Positions 51,873 to 63,180 of a stretch of DNA of 64,000 nt are shown one piece after another; the first letter of the stretch is position 1; each line of letters begins with the position of its first letter. This DNA is from Cannabis sativa (lineage: Eukaryota; Streptophyta; Magnoliopsida; Rosales; Cannabaceae). The DNA is taken from the NCBI RefSeq assembly GCF_029168945.1, contig NC_083610.1, positions 47,688,429-47,752,428 on the forward strand, in the 5' to 3' direction. A program made the position numbers and the translations under genes. The notes beneath the pieces are model-generated. The model was not told the DNA's origin. It ran no database searches and saw only the letters and a program-made list of their open reading frames with translations.

Positions 51873-52909
51873 TCGTACAGGCCCAGCTTGACGAATTGAA
51901 GAATATGTTTCATGGCATGGTCGGACAGCATAATAATGATCTTGAGTTAGACCGTGCTCGCGAAACTCCTTTCTCACCAGAGATCAACCTCCTGCCACTG
52001 CCCCACAAGTTCAAAATGCCAACATGGAAGATGTATACTAGGAGAGAAGATCCTCTCTCCCATCTCAAGTATTTTGAGATGAAAATGGATTTACAGGGAG
52101 TGTGAGGGGACGCATGTTGCATAATCTTCCCCGCCACTCTGTCGAAAGCCGCACATCAATGGTATTTCAAGTTGGCTCCTGGAAAGTTTAGTTCATGGAA
52201 AACCTTTTCTTCAGAATTCCATGCACAATTCTCTTCCTCACGTCAGCTCCCATTGCATCTGGGAGATTTGGTCGAAGTAAAACAACGACCAGGCGAGCCA
52301 CTCCGAGCATACATCAACAGATTCATGACGGAAGCGACCAAGGTGTCGCGGTTAACCGAGGATGGAAAGTTATCCGCGATACTGGGGGGCATTGAAGTCC
52401 TTGGTGAACTATGGAAAGATATAAGGAAAAACGGACCGGTCGACTCAATGAGTGATTTCCTTGACCGAGCCGAAGGCTTCATCAAGCTCGAAGAAGCCAT
52501 TCAACGAGCAGAAGGTGAGCAAAAGCCAGGCAAAACGAAGGCTCCTTCCACTGGAACATCCGCCCAACTTCCCAATTATTCCAGCAATTTAAGTGGCAAG
52601 CGTTCAGGCAACAACCACAAGCAAGGAAATGGGAAGAAAGGAAAGTTTACCGAGAAATCTGGACAGACTCCCCGTGATTATGCCAAACACACTGCATTCA
52701 CTATTCTAACTGTAGATATAGAGAGTGTGTATATGGCAACTCAGTCGTTAGTTCCGTACAAGAAGCCCGGGCCCATGAAGAAAGATACCAACAAAAGGGA
52801 CATGACAAAATTTTGTCGGTTCCACGGAGACTACGGCCACGACACCAACGAATGCTACAACCTAAAGTGGGAAATAGAATATCTGATCAAGAAAAACAAC
52901 CCGCACTGA
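51873..52909 (+). pseudogene. Tat gag, N-terminally truncated
   Basis: Capsid protein of the Tat element. The frame is open at the junction with the LINE segment and lacks its own start. It shows PTWKMYTRREDPLSHLKYFE, an in-frame TGA at 52103-52105, then QWYFKLAPGKFSSW, EFHAQFSSSRQ, VKQRPGEPLRAYINRF and a basic linker. The C-terminus has CRFHGDYGHDTNECYNL, the zinc-binding-like motif of Tat gag. A stop at 52907-52909 precedes the protease region in the same frame. Confidence 0.88.
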
Positions 52910-53692
52910 CAGAAGTATGTCAAGGCCAACCAAGGTCAGAACAACCAGGATCTGTTACCTCCACCGATAGATGGACACTTGCAAGTCATCATTGGAGGCC
53001 CACACATCGCTGAAGATACGGGCAAGGCTCGAGAGAGATATGCCCGAACAGCTCAGTACGAGCAAGAAGAAGTCATCCTGGTCATGGAAGAGAGGAAGCC
53101 CAAAGTTCCACGCGCAGGAGAGCCAACCATAACTTTCAACAATGAAGATGTTGTCCAGATCAAATTCCCGCACAACGACCCACTGGTCGTGGAAGTCCAG
53201 ATAGCAAACAAAATGGTGGCTAGAACCATGATCGATAATGGAGCTTCTTCAAACATTTTGTTCAAGACTGCTTACGAAAAGATGGGGCTCCAGCTCAAGG
53301 ATCTAACTCCATGCCTCCAGCCTGTTTATGGTTTCTCCGGTCAACGAGTTGCACCTCTAGGACAAATCCGGCTACCCCTCACAATTGGACAAGCTCCGAC
53401 GAGTATAACTATCATGGCACAATTCCTAATATTGGATGTTCCTTCGGCCTTTAACGTAATGCTTGGCCGACTAGCCTTGTATGACTTAAAAGCTGTCACA
53501 TCAATATTTCACTCGTGCCTGAAGTTCCCAACCAAAAATGGGGTAGGGTATCTTAGAGGGAATTAGGAATCTGCACGGGAATGTTACAACCTTGCAGTGG
53601 CCAAGGCTAAGAAGGAAATATCCTCCAGCCAGAGCCCAAACAAGGGAAAAAACATTCCCAAGTAGGAAACTTCCCAAGGCGAGGATGAAGAT
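52910..53692 (+). pseudogene. Tat protease and linker
   Basis: Aspartic protease of the Tat polyprotein, same frame as gag. PPPIDGHLQVIIGG leads in. The active-site region reads IDNGASSNILF, in which DNGAS replaces the usual D-T/S-G; this is the normal form in Tat. It is followed by SGQRVAPLGQIRLPL and DVPSAFNVMLGR. Stops occur at 53564-53566 and near 53663. Confidence 0.87.
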
Positions 53693-54951
53693 ATGGATCC
53701 TCGACTTGGGGACCCAAGCAGCAATGTTGGACCTGTGGAAGAATTAGAAGAGATCGAGATCGATCCAGCTATCCCGGCCAGAAAGCTAAAAATTGGAAAG
53801 GGTTTGTTGCTCGAAGTAAAATTAGAGTTGATAAAATTTATGAGAGCAAACCTAGATGTTTTTGCCTGGTCACATGCGGATACGGTCGGAATTGATCCTT
53901 CTATTATTTCACACGTCCTGAATATCGATGCTAACATTCGGCCAGTTCAGCAAAAACAAAGATTGCTGGATAAAGAACGAGCAGTAGCCTTGAAAGATGA
54001 AGTTGAAAAGCTGCGCAACAACAACTTCATCATTGAAGCTTTTTACCCAGCTTGGGTCGCGAACCCCGTACTCGTACCTAAGCCGAACAAGAAATGGCGA
54101 GTCTGTATTGATTTTACAGACCTCAACAAAGCATGCCCTAAAGACTATTTTCCACTTCCAAGAATCGATCAGCTCGTCGATGCAACAGCCGGGCACGAAA
54201 TATTAAGCTTCATGGATGCTTATTTGGGCTACAATCAAATCAAAATGCATCCGCCATACCAAGAACATACAAGTTTCCAGACAGATATGGGTCTCTACTG
54301 CTACAAAGTCATGCTGTTTGGTCTTAAAAACGCCAGAGATACATACAAAAGGTTGGTCAACAAGATGTTTAAAGATCAGATCGGCAGAAATATGGAAGTG
54401 TACGTGGATGATATGCTCGTCAAATCCAGAAAGGCTGGGGGCACATAGACGACCTGGACGAATGTTTTAAAGTCCTCAAGAAATACAACATAAAACTAAA
54501 TCCCTTAAAATGCTCCTTTAGAGTCAGCTCGGGAAATTTTCTAAGTTTCATCGCCAATGCTCAAGGAATTGAAGCCAATCCAGAAAAAATCCAAGCCCTC
54601 CTGGATATGAACTCGCCAACAAAAACCAAAGAGGTGCAAAGCCTAACTGGTCGAATTGCCACACTCAACAGATTCGTGTCAAAATCAACAGATAAATGTG
54701 TTCCATTCTTCAACATCCTGCGAGGAAACAAAAAGTTCGAGTGGACAGAAGAATGTGAAAGAGCTTTTCAAGACCTAAAGGTACAGCTCGCAAAACCTCC
54801 CGTCCTTTCTAAACCTCTGGACGGTGAGGAACTGGGGATATACCTAGCAGTAACGGAGCATGTCGTGAGTGCCGTACTGATCAGAGAAGAGGAGAGGGTG
54901 CAACATCCAGTCTATTACATCAGTAAAAGACTCGTCGAGGCCGAAGGCTGA
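53693..54951 (+). pseudogene. Tat reverse transcriptase and connection
   Basis: RT begins with PARKLKIGKG, NPVLVPKPNKKWRVCIDF and DYFPLPRIDQLVD. The palm holds LSFMDAYLGYNQI and the catalytic YVDDMLVKS (near 54400). A frameshift near 54435 is followed, in another frame, by the thumb and connection region (LNPLKCSF, FVSKSTDKCVPFF, FEWTEECERAFQDLK, YYISKRL). The frame ends at a TGA at 54949-54951 where Arg (CGA) is likely. The YVDD motif is intact, but the broken frame precludes a complete enzyme. Confidence 0.88.
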
Positions 54952-55798
54952 TATTTGTTGATAGAAAAGCTCGCCTACTGCCTCATTCTAGCAACAAGAA
55001 AGCTGAGGCCTTACTTTCAAGCTCATCTTGTTTGGGTGTATACTGACCAACCACTATGACAAATACTGTAGAAGCCAGATGCCTCTGGATGGTTACTCAA
55101 GTGGGCGGTAGAATTGGGTAGTACGAAATCAACTTCCAACCCCGAACAGCTATCAAAGACCAAGCCTTGACCGACTTTGTGGTGGAATGCACAAGCAAAA
55201 TTGAAAGCATACTAGAAAGAGATCTCGAGCCAATACCACAGCCAAGTAATATTGAAGACAAACTGACATGGAAGCTACATGTGGATGGGTCAGCAACAGA
55301 TCAACTATCTGGTGCAAGAATTGCCCTTGTCACACCTGGGGGCAACACCTGCACGCAGCGGTCAAATTCAGATTCAAAGCTTCTAACAACGAAGCTGAAT
55401 ACAAAGCCCTAATCGCTGGACTTAAACTAGCGAAGGAAATGAAGGCCGAACACATTGAGATCTGCAGTGATTCACAGCTGGTGGTAAATCATGTATCCGG
55501 CGAATACGAGGCTCGGGGAGAAAAAATGATAGCATATCTGAGCAAAATACATGATTTGCTTGCACAATTCAAAAGCTACATCCTCAGACAAATTCCAAGG
55601 GAAGAAAATACGACGACAGATACGTTAGCTCGATTGGCGAGCAGCAATATAAGTGACAAGGCAAACCTGGTCCCTATCCAGTTCCTTGAAGAACCTAGCA
55701 TCACTGGCACAGAAGAAATCGAAATGATCGACACATCTCCAAACTGGATGATGCTAATAGCAGCCTATCTCAACTCTGGGGAACTCCCAAATAACTGA
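54952..55798 (+). pseudogene. Tat RNase H (degraded, frameshifted)
   Basis: After several stops (about 55055-55130), RNase H appears in two frames: LTWKLHVDGSA (first catalytic Asp) in one, then ASNNEAEYKALIAGL (catalytic Glu), EICSDSQLVVNHV (second Asp) and PREENTTTDTLARLAS in the next. A frameshift lies near 55350. The active-site residues are still readable. A stop at 55796-55798 separates it from integrase by 15 bp. Confidence 0.85.
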
Positions 55799-55813
55799 AA
55801 TGAAGCTCGGAAG

Positions 55814-56953
55814 ATGAGAAGAAAGGCAGCACGATACATCATAGTAGAAGGGGTCATGTACAGAAGAGGATTCTTGATGCCATTACTCATATGTGTCACA
55901 CCAGAAGAAGCTGCACGACTTCTATATGAAGTTCACGACGGATTTTGTGGAAATCATGCAGCCGGACAGAGCTTATCAAAGAAAATTCTAAGGCAAGGCT
56001 ACTTCTGGCCAACGATGATTGAAGATTCAAGAGCCTATGTCAAGAAGTGCGACAAATGCCAGAGATTTTCAAAGATACCAAGAGCTCCGCCCAACGAGCT
56101 GACACAGATGCAAAGTCCGTGGCCCTTTGCCATCTGGGGAATTGACCTAATCAGACAGTTACCTAAAGGTAAAGGCGGGGTGCAGTATGTAGTGGTAGTA
56201 GTCGACTACTTTACTAAGTGGACTGAAGCCGAACCACTCGCAACCATCACATCAAAGAAGGTTCAAGACTTTATAGTGAACAACATCATATGCCGGTTCG
56301 GACTACCGTACAAAATAGTCTCGGACAACGGCAAGCAGTTCGACAGCCAATCTTTTACTGATTTCTGTGCGAATCATGGTATCATCAAAAGTTTCTCCGC
56401 AGTGGCACATCCTCAAGCAAACGGTCAAGTTGAGGCAGTCAACAAAACCTTGAAGGATACACTAAAAAAGAAACTCAAAGATGCCAAAGGAAACTGGCCA
56501 GAAGAACTCCCTGAAGTTCTATGGTCATACCGTACAACGGAAAAAACAGCAACCGGTCAGACACCATTTGCAATGGCGTACGGTTATGAAGCTATGCTGC
56601 CCGTCGAACTCGAGTCACCTTCCCACAGAAGATTGACGTACAATCAAGGTACCAATCACATACTCCTTGCAGAATCACTTGATGAAATCGAAGAAAAACG
56701 AGCAACTGTAAACTTAAAGTTGGTAGCTCATCAACAAAAAGTAGCTCGGTATTTCAACAAACAAGTGAAAGCTCAAAAATTCTTCGTGGGAGATATGGTC
56801 CTAAGAAGGGTATTCCTAAACACCAAAGACAGCACGTCAGGTGTACTAGGACCTAACTGGGAAGGACCATACCAGGTGGTCGAAGTTCTCGACTCCGGAG
56901 CATACAAATTGGGTAAGTATGACGAAAAAATGCAAAGTACTCAGGTCGGCTAG
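55814..56953 (+). CDS. Tat integrase (intact frame)
   Basis: A 379-codon open frame covering integrase, which joins element cDNA to host DNA. The N-terminal zinc domain shows HDGFCGNHAAG and CDKCQRF. The catalytic core shows GIDLIRQLP (D), VVDYFTKWTEAEPL, SDNGKQFDS (D) and HPQANGQVEAVNKTL (E), so the DDE triad is present. WSYRTTEKTATGQTPF and the C-terminal WEGPYQVVEV follow. The frame ends in the 28-bp repeats (MQSTQVG-stop) instead of the usual tail. In life it would be part of a polyprotein; it is intact only as an isolated frame. Confidence 0.88.
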   Translation: MRRKAARYIIVEGVMYRRGFLMPLLICVTPEEAARLLYEVHDGFCGNHAAGQSLSKKILRQGYFWPTMIEDSRAYVKKCDKCQRFSKIPRAPPNELTQMQSPWPFAIWGIDLIRQLPKGKGGVQYVVVVVDYFTKWTEAEPLATITSKKVQDFIVNNIICRFGLPYKIVSDNGKQFDSQSFTDFCANHGIIKSFSAVAHPQANGQVEAVNKTLKDTLKKKLKDAKGNWPEELPEVLWSYRTTEKTATGQTPFAMAYGYEAMLPVELESPSHRRLTYNQGTNHILLAESLDEIEEKRATVNLKLVAHQQKVARYFNKQVKAQKFFVGDMVLRRVFLNTKDSTSGVLGPNWEGPYQVVEVLDSGAYKLGKYDEKMQSTQVG

Positions 56954-57116
56954 ACCACTTCAAAGTACTCAGGTCAGCTAGACCACTTCAAAGTACTCAG
57001 GTCGGCTAGACCACTTTAAAGTACTAAATGAACATTCGCTTCTAAGTGAATGGCCTTCTGGGCAGACTACGCGCAAAGGTTTCAGAAACAAAGTACTCAG
57101 GTCGGCAAGACCACTT
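56933..57116 (+). repeat. 28-bp tandem repeats after integrase
   Basis: Three contiguous units of CAAAGTACTCAGGTCGGCTA plus GACCACTT (56933-57016) and a fourth at 57089-57116. The first unit supplies the integrase stop. As 28 is not a multiple of three, each added unit changes the frame. Confidence 0.9.
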
Positions 57117-57654
57117 TATAGTGCAGTTCTTATTTGCTTTATGTCATGTTAAGCTAAAAGATTAGATTAGATCACTAGCTCTGATGTAAGTTACTGTGGT
57201 AACAAATACATTTTCGATCAATAAATGAATAAAGATAGTATTTCCAATTCTATTGAGTCGAAAAAATCAGCATGATTATAATTTACCTAAAGTGCGTACA
57301 AAAGGTTTAGTCAAACCCAAAACACCGAACAGATAAGCAATATATTTGCGAAAGACAAGTGACCAAGAGTCATACATTTGCTCGGTCACTTGGGGGGCAC
57401 CTATACCTGTACAAAGCATTTGGTAAAAATAAAACAATCACAATTGCACGACAATTATAAACAGAGAATGAAATTCATTAAGGATGACAAAAGCACGTAG
57501 TACCGGGATTAAAAGCTGCCCGGTCAGCCCGTTGTCCAAAAAATGAAAAATAATTCCAAGTTTAAAGACCGCTTGGTCGGTCATGATGTCTTAAAAAAGG
57601 CCTTGAGGCCGAATATGATATATATATATAAAAAGGAGATAAAAAGAGAAGTGT
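57117..57654 (+). other. Spacer between integrase and the antisense ORF
   Basis: Non-coding in both directions as far as I can read; AT-rich with GGTCGG/CTCGGTC phrases related to the repeats before it, and a short TA run near 57618. Confidence 0.55.
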
Positions 57655-60395
57655 TTAAACAGCTGGAGTCCTAGGCTCTTGGTTCGGTTCTTCTGAGCCA
57701 ACTGGAGCATGAGGATCTGTTGTTAGAACAGGAGAAGCATCAGTAGCCTGGCTAGAGGCTTGGCCCGAGGTTGAAGCAGTCGCCTCGTTCCCACCATAAG
57801 CAACTTGGGCAGCGCAGTACTCAAGGTACATGTCCTTAGCCTCGCCCAAGTAGTCAAAGTTTGCCTGGGGATTAGCCTTCCAAAAATCGAAGAAGAGCTC
57901 GAGGCCGGCTGTCTCCAAGGCATTGACCTTCTCCTTCAATCGGTCCGCCTCGGCCACCTTGGCGTCCTTCTCCTCCTTCAGCCGAAGAAGAACTTGCCGC
58001 AGAGAAGTCCTCTCATCCTGAAGACTGTTAACTTCAGCAGATAAGGTCTCGATGGTCTCCTCAAAGCGATCGGCAGCTTCGAGATCCTTTGTCAGCACGG
58101 AGATCTTCTTCTCGGCAGCAAACAGCTTCTTGTTGGCTTCACCCAACTCCAGCCGAACAACTCCAGTTTCCGCCCTGGCCTCCTCAGCTTCCTTTTTGGC
58201 CAAGTCCGCCTCCGCCCTCAAGGTGTTGGACAGAGCCGCACTTTTGGAAGTAACAGATTTAGCCTGGGAGTAAGTGTAAGCCAACTTCAAACCGGCCTGC
58301 ACAAAGGAAAAAAGTCAGCATATAGAGCTAAGTGTGGAAAGTTAAAGGGAAGTATCAAAAAAGACTTACCCTGGTGAGCTCCTTCAGGACTCCGCCCACC
58401 AACACATCCAGGGATGAGTCACTATCAGCACCAGCCAGTTGCTCACTGACCTCAGGAACCAGTCGGTTCATATAGTGGGCCAGCATCTCCTTGCCCTTTT
58501 TGGCCTCTGGCAGCACGGGCAAAGGTGGAGTTGGTGCCCGCACCCGCTCAGGAACACTCCTGACCAATTCAGACCCAGTCGTTGGTGGTCCAGACTCCTT
58601 GGACTTGGCAGATTTGGGGATGGAAGGGTTTGCAGCAGTCAGCTCCTCGGAAAGGTCAATGACCTCTCCAGAAGGTCTCTTCTCCGAGGACCCCTCACCG
58701 CCCTTAGACTTTTTCGCCGGAGGAGAGGCGTTAGAGCTTCCGCCCATTCTCTTCCTTAGAGCATCAAGCATTTGCCGAGACATGTTTGCACAGAACAAAA
58801 ATAGTGTGGTTAGAAAATAGCCATCAGAAAACACAAGGCATGAAAGTCAAGAAGCTCAAAAAAGAAATAAAATGCAAGGTGACCGCCCGCACAGAGAATA
58901 AGAAGTCCATCATCACCCGACATCGATTTTATTTCAGACATGACAGCCTTCCCTTTTCCGGCAAAGGGGGGAGATGGTCGAACAGGTGAAGTGGGCTCCC
59001 TTATGCGAATTGCATGTTCAACAGGCCTATGCGTGGCTGGGAGTCTCTTCTTCCTCTTCAATGGGGTCACATGCTCAGCCTCAGCCTCAGCCTCAACCTC
59101 ATCTTCAGGATCCAAAGGCTCCTGAGCATACTGCTTGGCCTTGACACCTCCCTTCAACTTAGCCTCTCGCTTAAGTTGAATGAGCTCATCCTCCTGATGA
59201 GCTCGTTCAGGTCGGCCAGCACCGGATTTCCTCTTCTTCCCTGCCACGGACTTAGGAGAAAAGTCCTCAGGGTAAAGCCCATACTTCACCAGATTATCAT
59301 CGGAGGTCAACTGGATGATATTCCTGTCTTCCTCCGGCAACCGGGCAAGTTTTTGAGCTCTATCCCTAAGAGCAAGGGTGAGGGGAGGACGGTGATATGT
59401 CAGAATCTACTGAAACTGAGTCCAGGTGATACTCGGATCCTTCACCATGAAGTACTCATCAACAAAACGCTCTATTTTGCTGATGGCCTTGTCATCCGTG
59501 CCGCTCAACCACTTGAAGCCTGGCTGAGAAAAGTAGAAGTACCCCGACCTGCCTTGCTTGGGGGTAGACTTTAGGTCGAAGAACCAGGCGACCTCGTGGG
59601 GGGAAGGAGCATCCCATCCTTGGGAAGCATAGAGGACGAAGAGAGCTGACAAATACTTAATGCCTTTTGGAGTAATTTGGGTCGGGCAGAGGCCAAAGAA
59701 GTCTGCCACGTCCCTGAAGTACTTGTGTAAGGGCATCAGCACCCCTTGCTGGCCGTGAGCCCCCGACCAGGCACACATTCCCTTATCAGGATTTGTGGCG
59801 CGATTGTCGTGGGCGGGAATGTAGCAGTCCAGCTCGCCCAGGTACCCGTCCTGGTCGAGAGTTTGGAGGCGTGCCTCCAAAATCTTGGACGGAGGACTTA
59901 CCCACCTGGCGCCCAAGGCACCCTGCCTCCTATGAGGAACCGCCTCAGCAAGCTCCTCACTGACGTAGTCCACGCCCTCAACCAGGACGTCTCTATCAGC
60001 ATCGACTGGCTGCCCAGCCTCGTTGTACTCCCCGAAGTTAGGGGTTCAACCTCTTCCTCTCCCTCGGCCTCGGAAGGACTGCCCGGACGCACCTCGTCCA
60101 GCTCCTCAGCCTCCTGGACCTCAGCGCCCCCCTCTCGGTCCTCCTCCATCGGGATGGCCGAATCCTGTTCGGTGTTGGGCAAAGTGGCAAGCCGAGCCAC
60201 TTGAGGATCAGAAGCGTCAGCCAGACGTGTAGTTTTCTTCGTACGAGGCATCATCCTATGGCTGGGTACGAGGTCAGAAGAGTTTTCTTCGCTAGAAGGA
60301 GGACTATCACGAAGACGAGGATGAACCTCGTGCAGAAGTTGAAGCAAACCCTGGTCGATCTGATGCCTGAGTTCCCAAGACTCACCTGGGTTCAT
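57655..60395 (-). pseudogene. Tat antisense accessory ORF (Transposase_28-like), spliced
   Basis: An antisense gene typical of Tat elements, related to the Pfam family named putative gypsy-type transposon (PF04195). Exon 1 starts at ATG 60395 or 60254 (MMPRTKKTTRL), has an acidic stretch, then the conserved domain (FFGLCPTQITPKGIKYL, VAWFFDLKSTPKQG, YFYFSQPGFKWLSG) and a basic region with KKRKSG. It is broken by a one-base frameshift near 60037 and a TAG at 59409-59407. Exon 2 (about 58782-58370) is Ser/Lys-rich. An intron with a GTAAGT donor (58369) and a TGTGCAG acceptor (58297) is well defined and in phase. Exon 3 (58296-57655) encodes a coiled coil (AEEARAETGVVRLEL...) and ends at 57655. 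Its function is unknown. Confidence 0.82.
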
Positions 60396-61219
60396 CTACA
60401 AAAGACAACACACAAGATGAGTGTTGGACGGAGTATCAAACGAAAAATAAGCAAATATGCCGACCAGGAGTACTTAGTAGATTAAAGAACGACCATGTTT
60501 AAAGAAAAGTCAAAACTCAAGAAGTCAGAAAGTTTTCTTGAGTTAGGGCAAAAAAGTTCATGAAGCTTAGAATAAGCAAGATGGAAGACAGACATAATGT
60601 GGTTCAAAAATAAGCTCTACGACTGAAAGCCCACATGAAGACATGGTAAAGAAGAGTCGCAGAGGTTTCTAACCCTAGGGTTTCCTAAGCATTCTTTCTA
60701 CAGCATAGTTGCATTCAAAGCGTAAACATGCAAAGAAAAGCATAAAGGGAATCAGAAACTTACTCAAAGATTCAAATGTCTGAGTTCAAGCAAACCAGCA
60801 ATCGTCTGAAGGCACTTCGGCAACTTTGAAGCCAGAAAACTCTCTCTCTTTTTCGCTCTGGAGTTTACTTAACAACGAAGGGTGATAAAATGGGTTATGT
60901 GCCAGTACGATGAGTATTTATAGGCAAAAGGGTAACTGCATCCAAAGGAACCTTAGACGCCTCGACTTCCCGCCTCAAAAGCGAATATGGGAAATCAAAA
61001 GTAATCAACTGCAACCGTTAGCTGTGGAGAGAGAAATTCAGATTTTCAAAATATTAATTGTCAGAGCATTATTTAGCCAAAAACTGAAGGGACGCCCAGT
61101 CAGCTTCACATCGAGCCTCGAACGGTCATGCTCGACACGTGTCCCCATCCAAAGGCAGAGCCAGCTTAGAATAAGTCTACATGCAACCTCAGAGGTCCCG
61201 TACAGACTTGGGGGGCAAA
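60396..61219 (+). other. Tat 3' non-coding region and polypurine tract
   Basis: No sense gene. It probably contains the promoter and leader of the antisense ORF on the minus strand. GTATTTATAGGCAAAAGGG (about 60913) gives a TATA-like CTATAAATAC on the minus strand, about 520 bp before the ATG at 60395. The region ends with the purine tract TTGGGGGGCAAA (61208-61219) against the 3' LTR. Confidence 0.65.
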
Positions 61220-61904
61220 TGTTATCCCAAATTTGGCACTCTGACGTGGCATCACGAGAATGGTGACATGTGGAGTCCACTTGGAGCATTTGCTTGGAAC
61301 GATAGGCCGAGCAGGACGCCTCGCTGGCACATCCAGAATGAAATATTCAACAAGCCGTGCAGGGCGATCAACACTTAGCGAATTCAGCTTTCGCATCATG
61401 AGTCATCAGCTCAAACCCTACAACTCAGGGATCAACTTACGTGGATGTGGCATACACACGATCCCACTATCAGTGTATTCAGCCTCATTCTCACGATCCT
61501 TGCATTCAGCATTGATCACACGATCTTTCTGTTTATGCGCATTGTAACGAGAGAGGAAACTCTTCCTCCTCAAGTTTCCCAGCCCTATAAATAGTGAGGA
61601 ATGTTCACTGGGCAAAGGACCGAGAAATTATAAGCCGATACGCAGTTAAGCTAACGCTATATTATTATCTAATAATTATATATTCAGAGATATTGTTGTA
61701 AGAGCTATAATAAAAGGGAACTTCTTCCTTGTTCTTAAGTCAATACAAATAACGAGGATTAGGCTATTACCGAACCGCTCGAGGCTGAACCTCTATAAAA
61801 TTCTCGTGTCTTATTATTGCTTTCTTATATATATTCTCATTACGACATATCGTTTATCGCTTATTAAAAAGACTCATTGTCGTTGGCTAAAAGCGAAGTC
61901 AACA
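61220..61904 (+). repeat. Tat 3' LTR
   Basis: 685 bp, TGTTATCC...GTCAACA. TATA region CAGCCCTATAAATAGTGAGG (about 61582). This is the complete copy that shows what the 5' LTR has lost. Confidence 0.93.
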
Positions 61905-62499
61905 AGCACCATTCAACTCAAAATGTTTTATTAAAGAAGAGAAGCTTTCAGCACAGAGCAAGAACAAATACAGAGATAGTGGATCACCTTGTCTAATACC
62001 TCTTTTAGGAATAATCAGCCCCAACTCCTAACCATTATAAGTCACTTTGTACCGAACCGAGCAAATCGTGGCCATAATTAGATCCACTAAATGATTAGCA
62101 AAACCCAACTTAGCACGTAAGAAGCCCCATTCAATGCGATCGTAGGCCTTGCTAAGATCCAACTTTATAGCCATGAAGCCCTCCTTACCTTGCCTTTTCC
62201 TCTTAAGATAGTGTATAACCTCAAAAGATACCATATTGTTATCCGAAATTAACCTTCCTGGAATAAAAGCACTTTGGGTGTCAGAAATAACCAGGGGAAG
62301 AAGAACCTTAAGTCTGTTAGTGAGGACTTTTGAAATGACTTTATACAAAACATTGCATAGAGAGATTGGACACAGATCACCCATATTGACAGGGCATTTC
62401 TTCTTCAGAATCAACACAATGTTTGTATTATTGAGTCCATCGGGCAACGACCCAGAAATTATTTGGAATCTGTCACATTTTAAAGTATCTCTCTCGAAA
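61905..62499 (-). pseudogene. LINE block: reverse transcriptase fingers and palm
   Basis: Minus strand from about 62499 down: SGSLPDGLNNTNIVLILKK, PISLCNVLYKVISKVL, QSAFIPGRLISDN, FMAIKLDLSKAYDRIEW (first catalytic Asp), then, after a TAG at 62030-62028, GIRQGDPLS and [12 protein letters not shown] up to the Tat insertion. This is plant L1-type LINE RT. The frame resumes at 40575. AGCAC at 61905-61909 is the Tat target duplication. Confidence 0.87.
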
Positions 62500-63180
62500 A
62501 AAAAAATATATGCTGAATCATGTACAAAGCCCTTTAGGTCTTCTCTATTGAGATGGTGTGGTAGTCTTCTCTGGTGAGATTCGTTGTGTTCGTGGTTTGT
62601 TTGCGTAATTGGTATGGCGTCTAGCAATAGTCAGGTGGGTGATTTGGAGACTCAGTATGAAGGGATAAAAATTGAGGGTGAGGATGAGGTTGTACTATCC
62701 TACGATACTGTCGAGAATCAAAATAAGGGGGAAGAAGAACGTTTGTGTATTGTTGGACGTTTCTTAACCTCCCGGGCTATCGATTTCGATGTGATGAGAC
62801 AGTATGATGGCTTCATTATTTCAGCCAGAGAAGGGTATGTATGTTAAAGAACTTGAGCATAATCGTTATCTTTTGCAATTCCTTAGGTGATTGGGTTGAT
62901 TGGGATTCAGGTCTGGCTGATGTTGTGACTGAATATTTTACCGATCTATTTTCCTTTAGTTCCCCTCATTGGCATCCCGTTGTTGATTGTATCGAGCCTA
63001 AGATCTCTCCACAGCAGAATGTTGATTTATTGGCCCCTGTTTCGGATGAGGAAGTTAAGAAGGCTCTTTTCCAAATGTATCCCGACAAATTTCCTGGGCC
63101 GGATGGTATGACACCGGGTTTTTAACAGCAATGTTGGAATATGTGGGTAATGATGTGATTCAGCTTGTGAAGAATTTTTT
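62500..63180 (+). pseudogene. Inverted 5' part of the LINE
   Basis: The plus strand reads a LINE 5' leader, then an ATG at 62614 (MASSNSQ). An acidic N-terminus leads to RLCIVGRFLTSRAIDF, the start of the DUF4283 zinc-finger domain typical of plant LINEs. A frameshift near 62800 leads to MASLFQPEKGMYVKELEHN. Then a jump at about 62885 goes to the region just before RT (DWVDWDSGLADVVTEYFTDL, FPGPDGMTPGF, NDVIQLVKNFF). The last residues here directly precede, in LINE order, the first residues of the minus-strand block at 62499 and below. The piece is therefore the 5' end of the same element, inverted. Confidence 0.78.
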
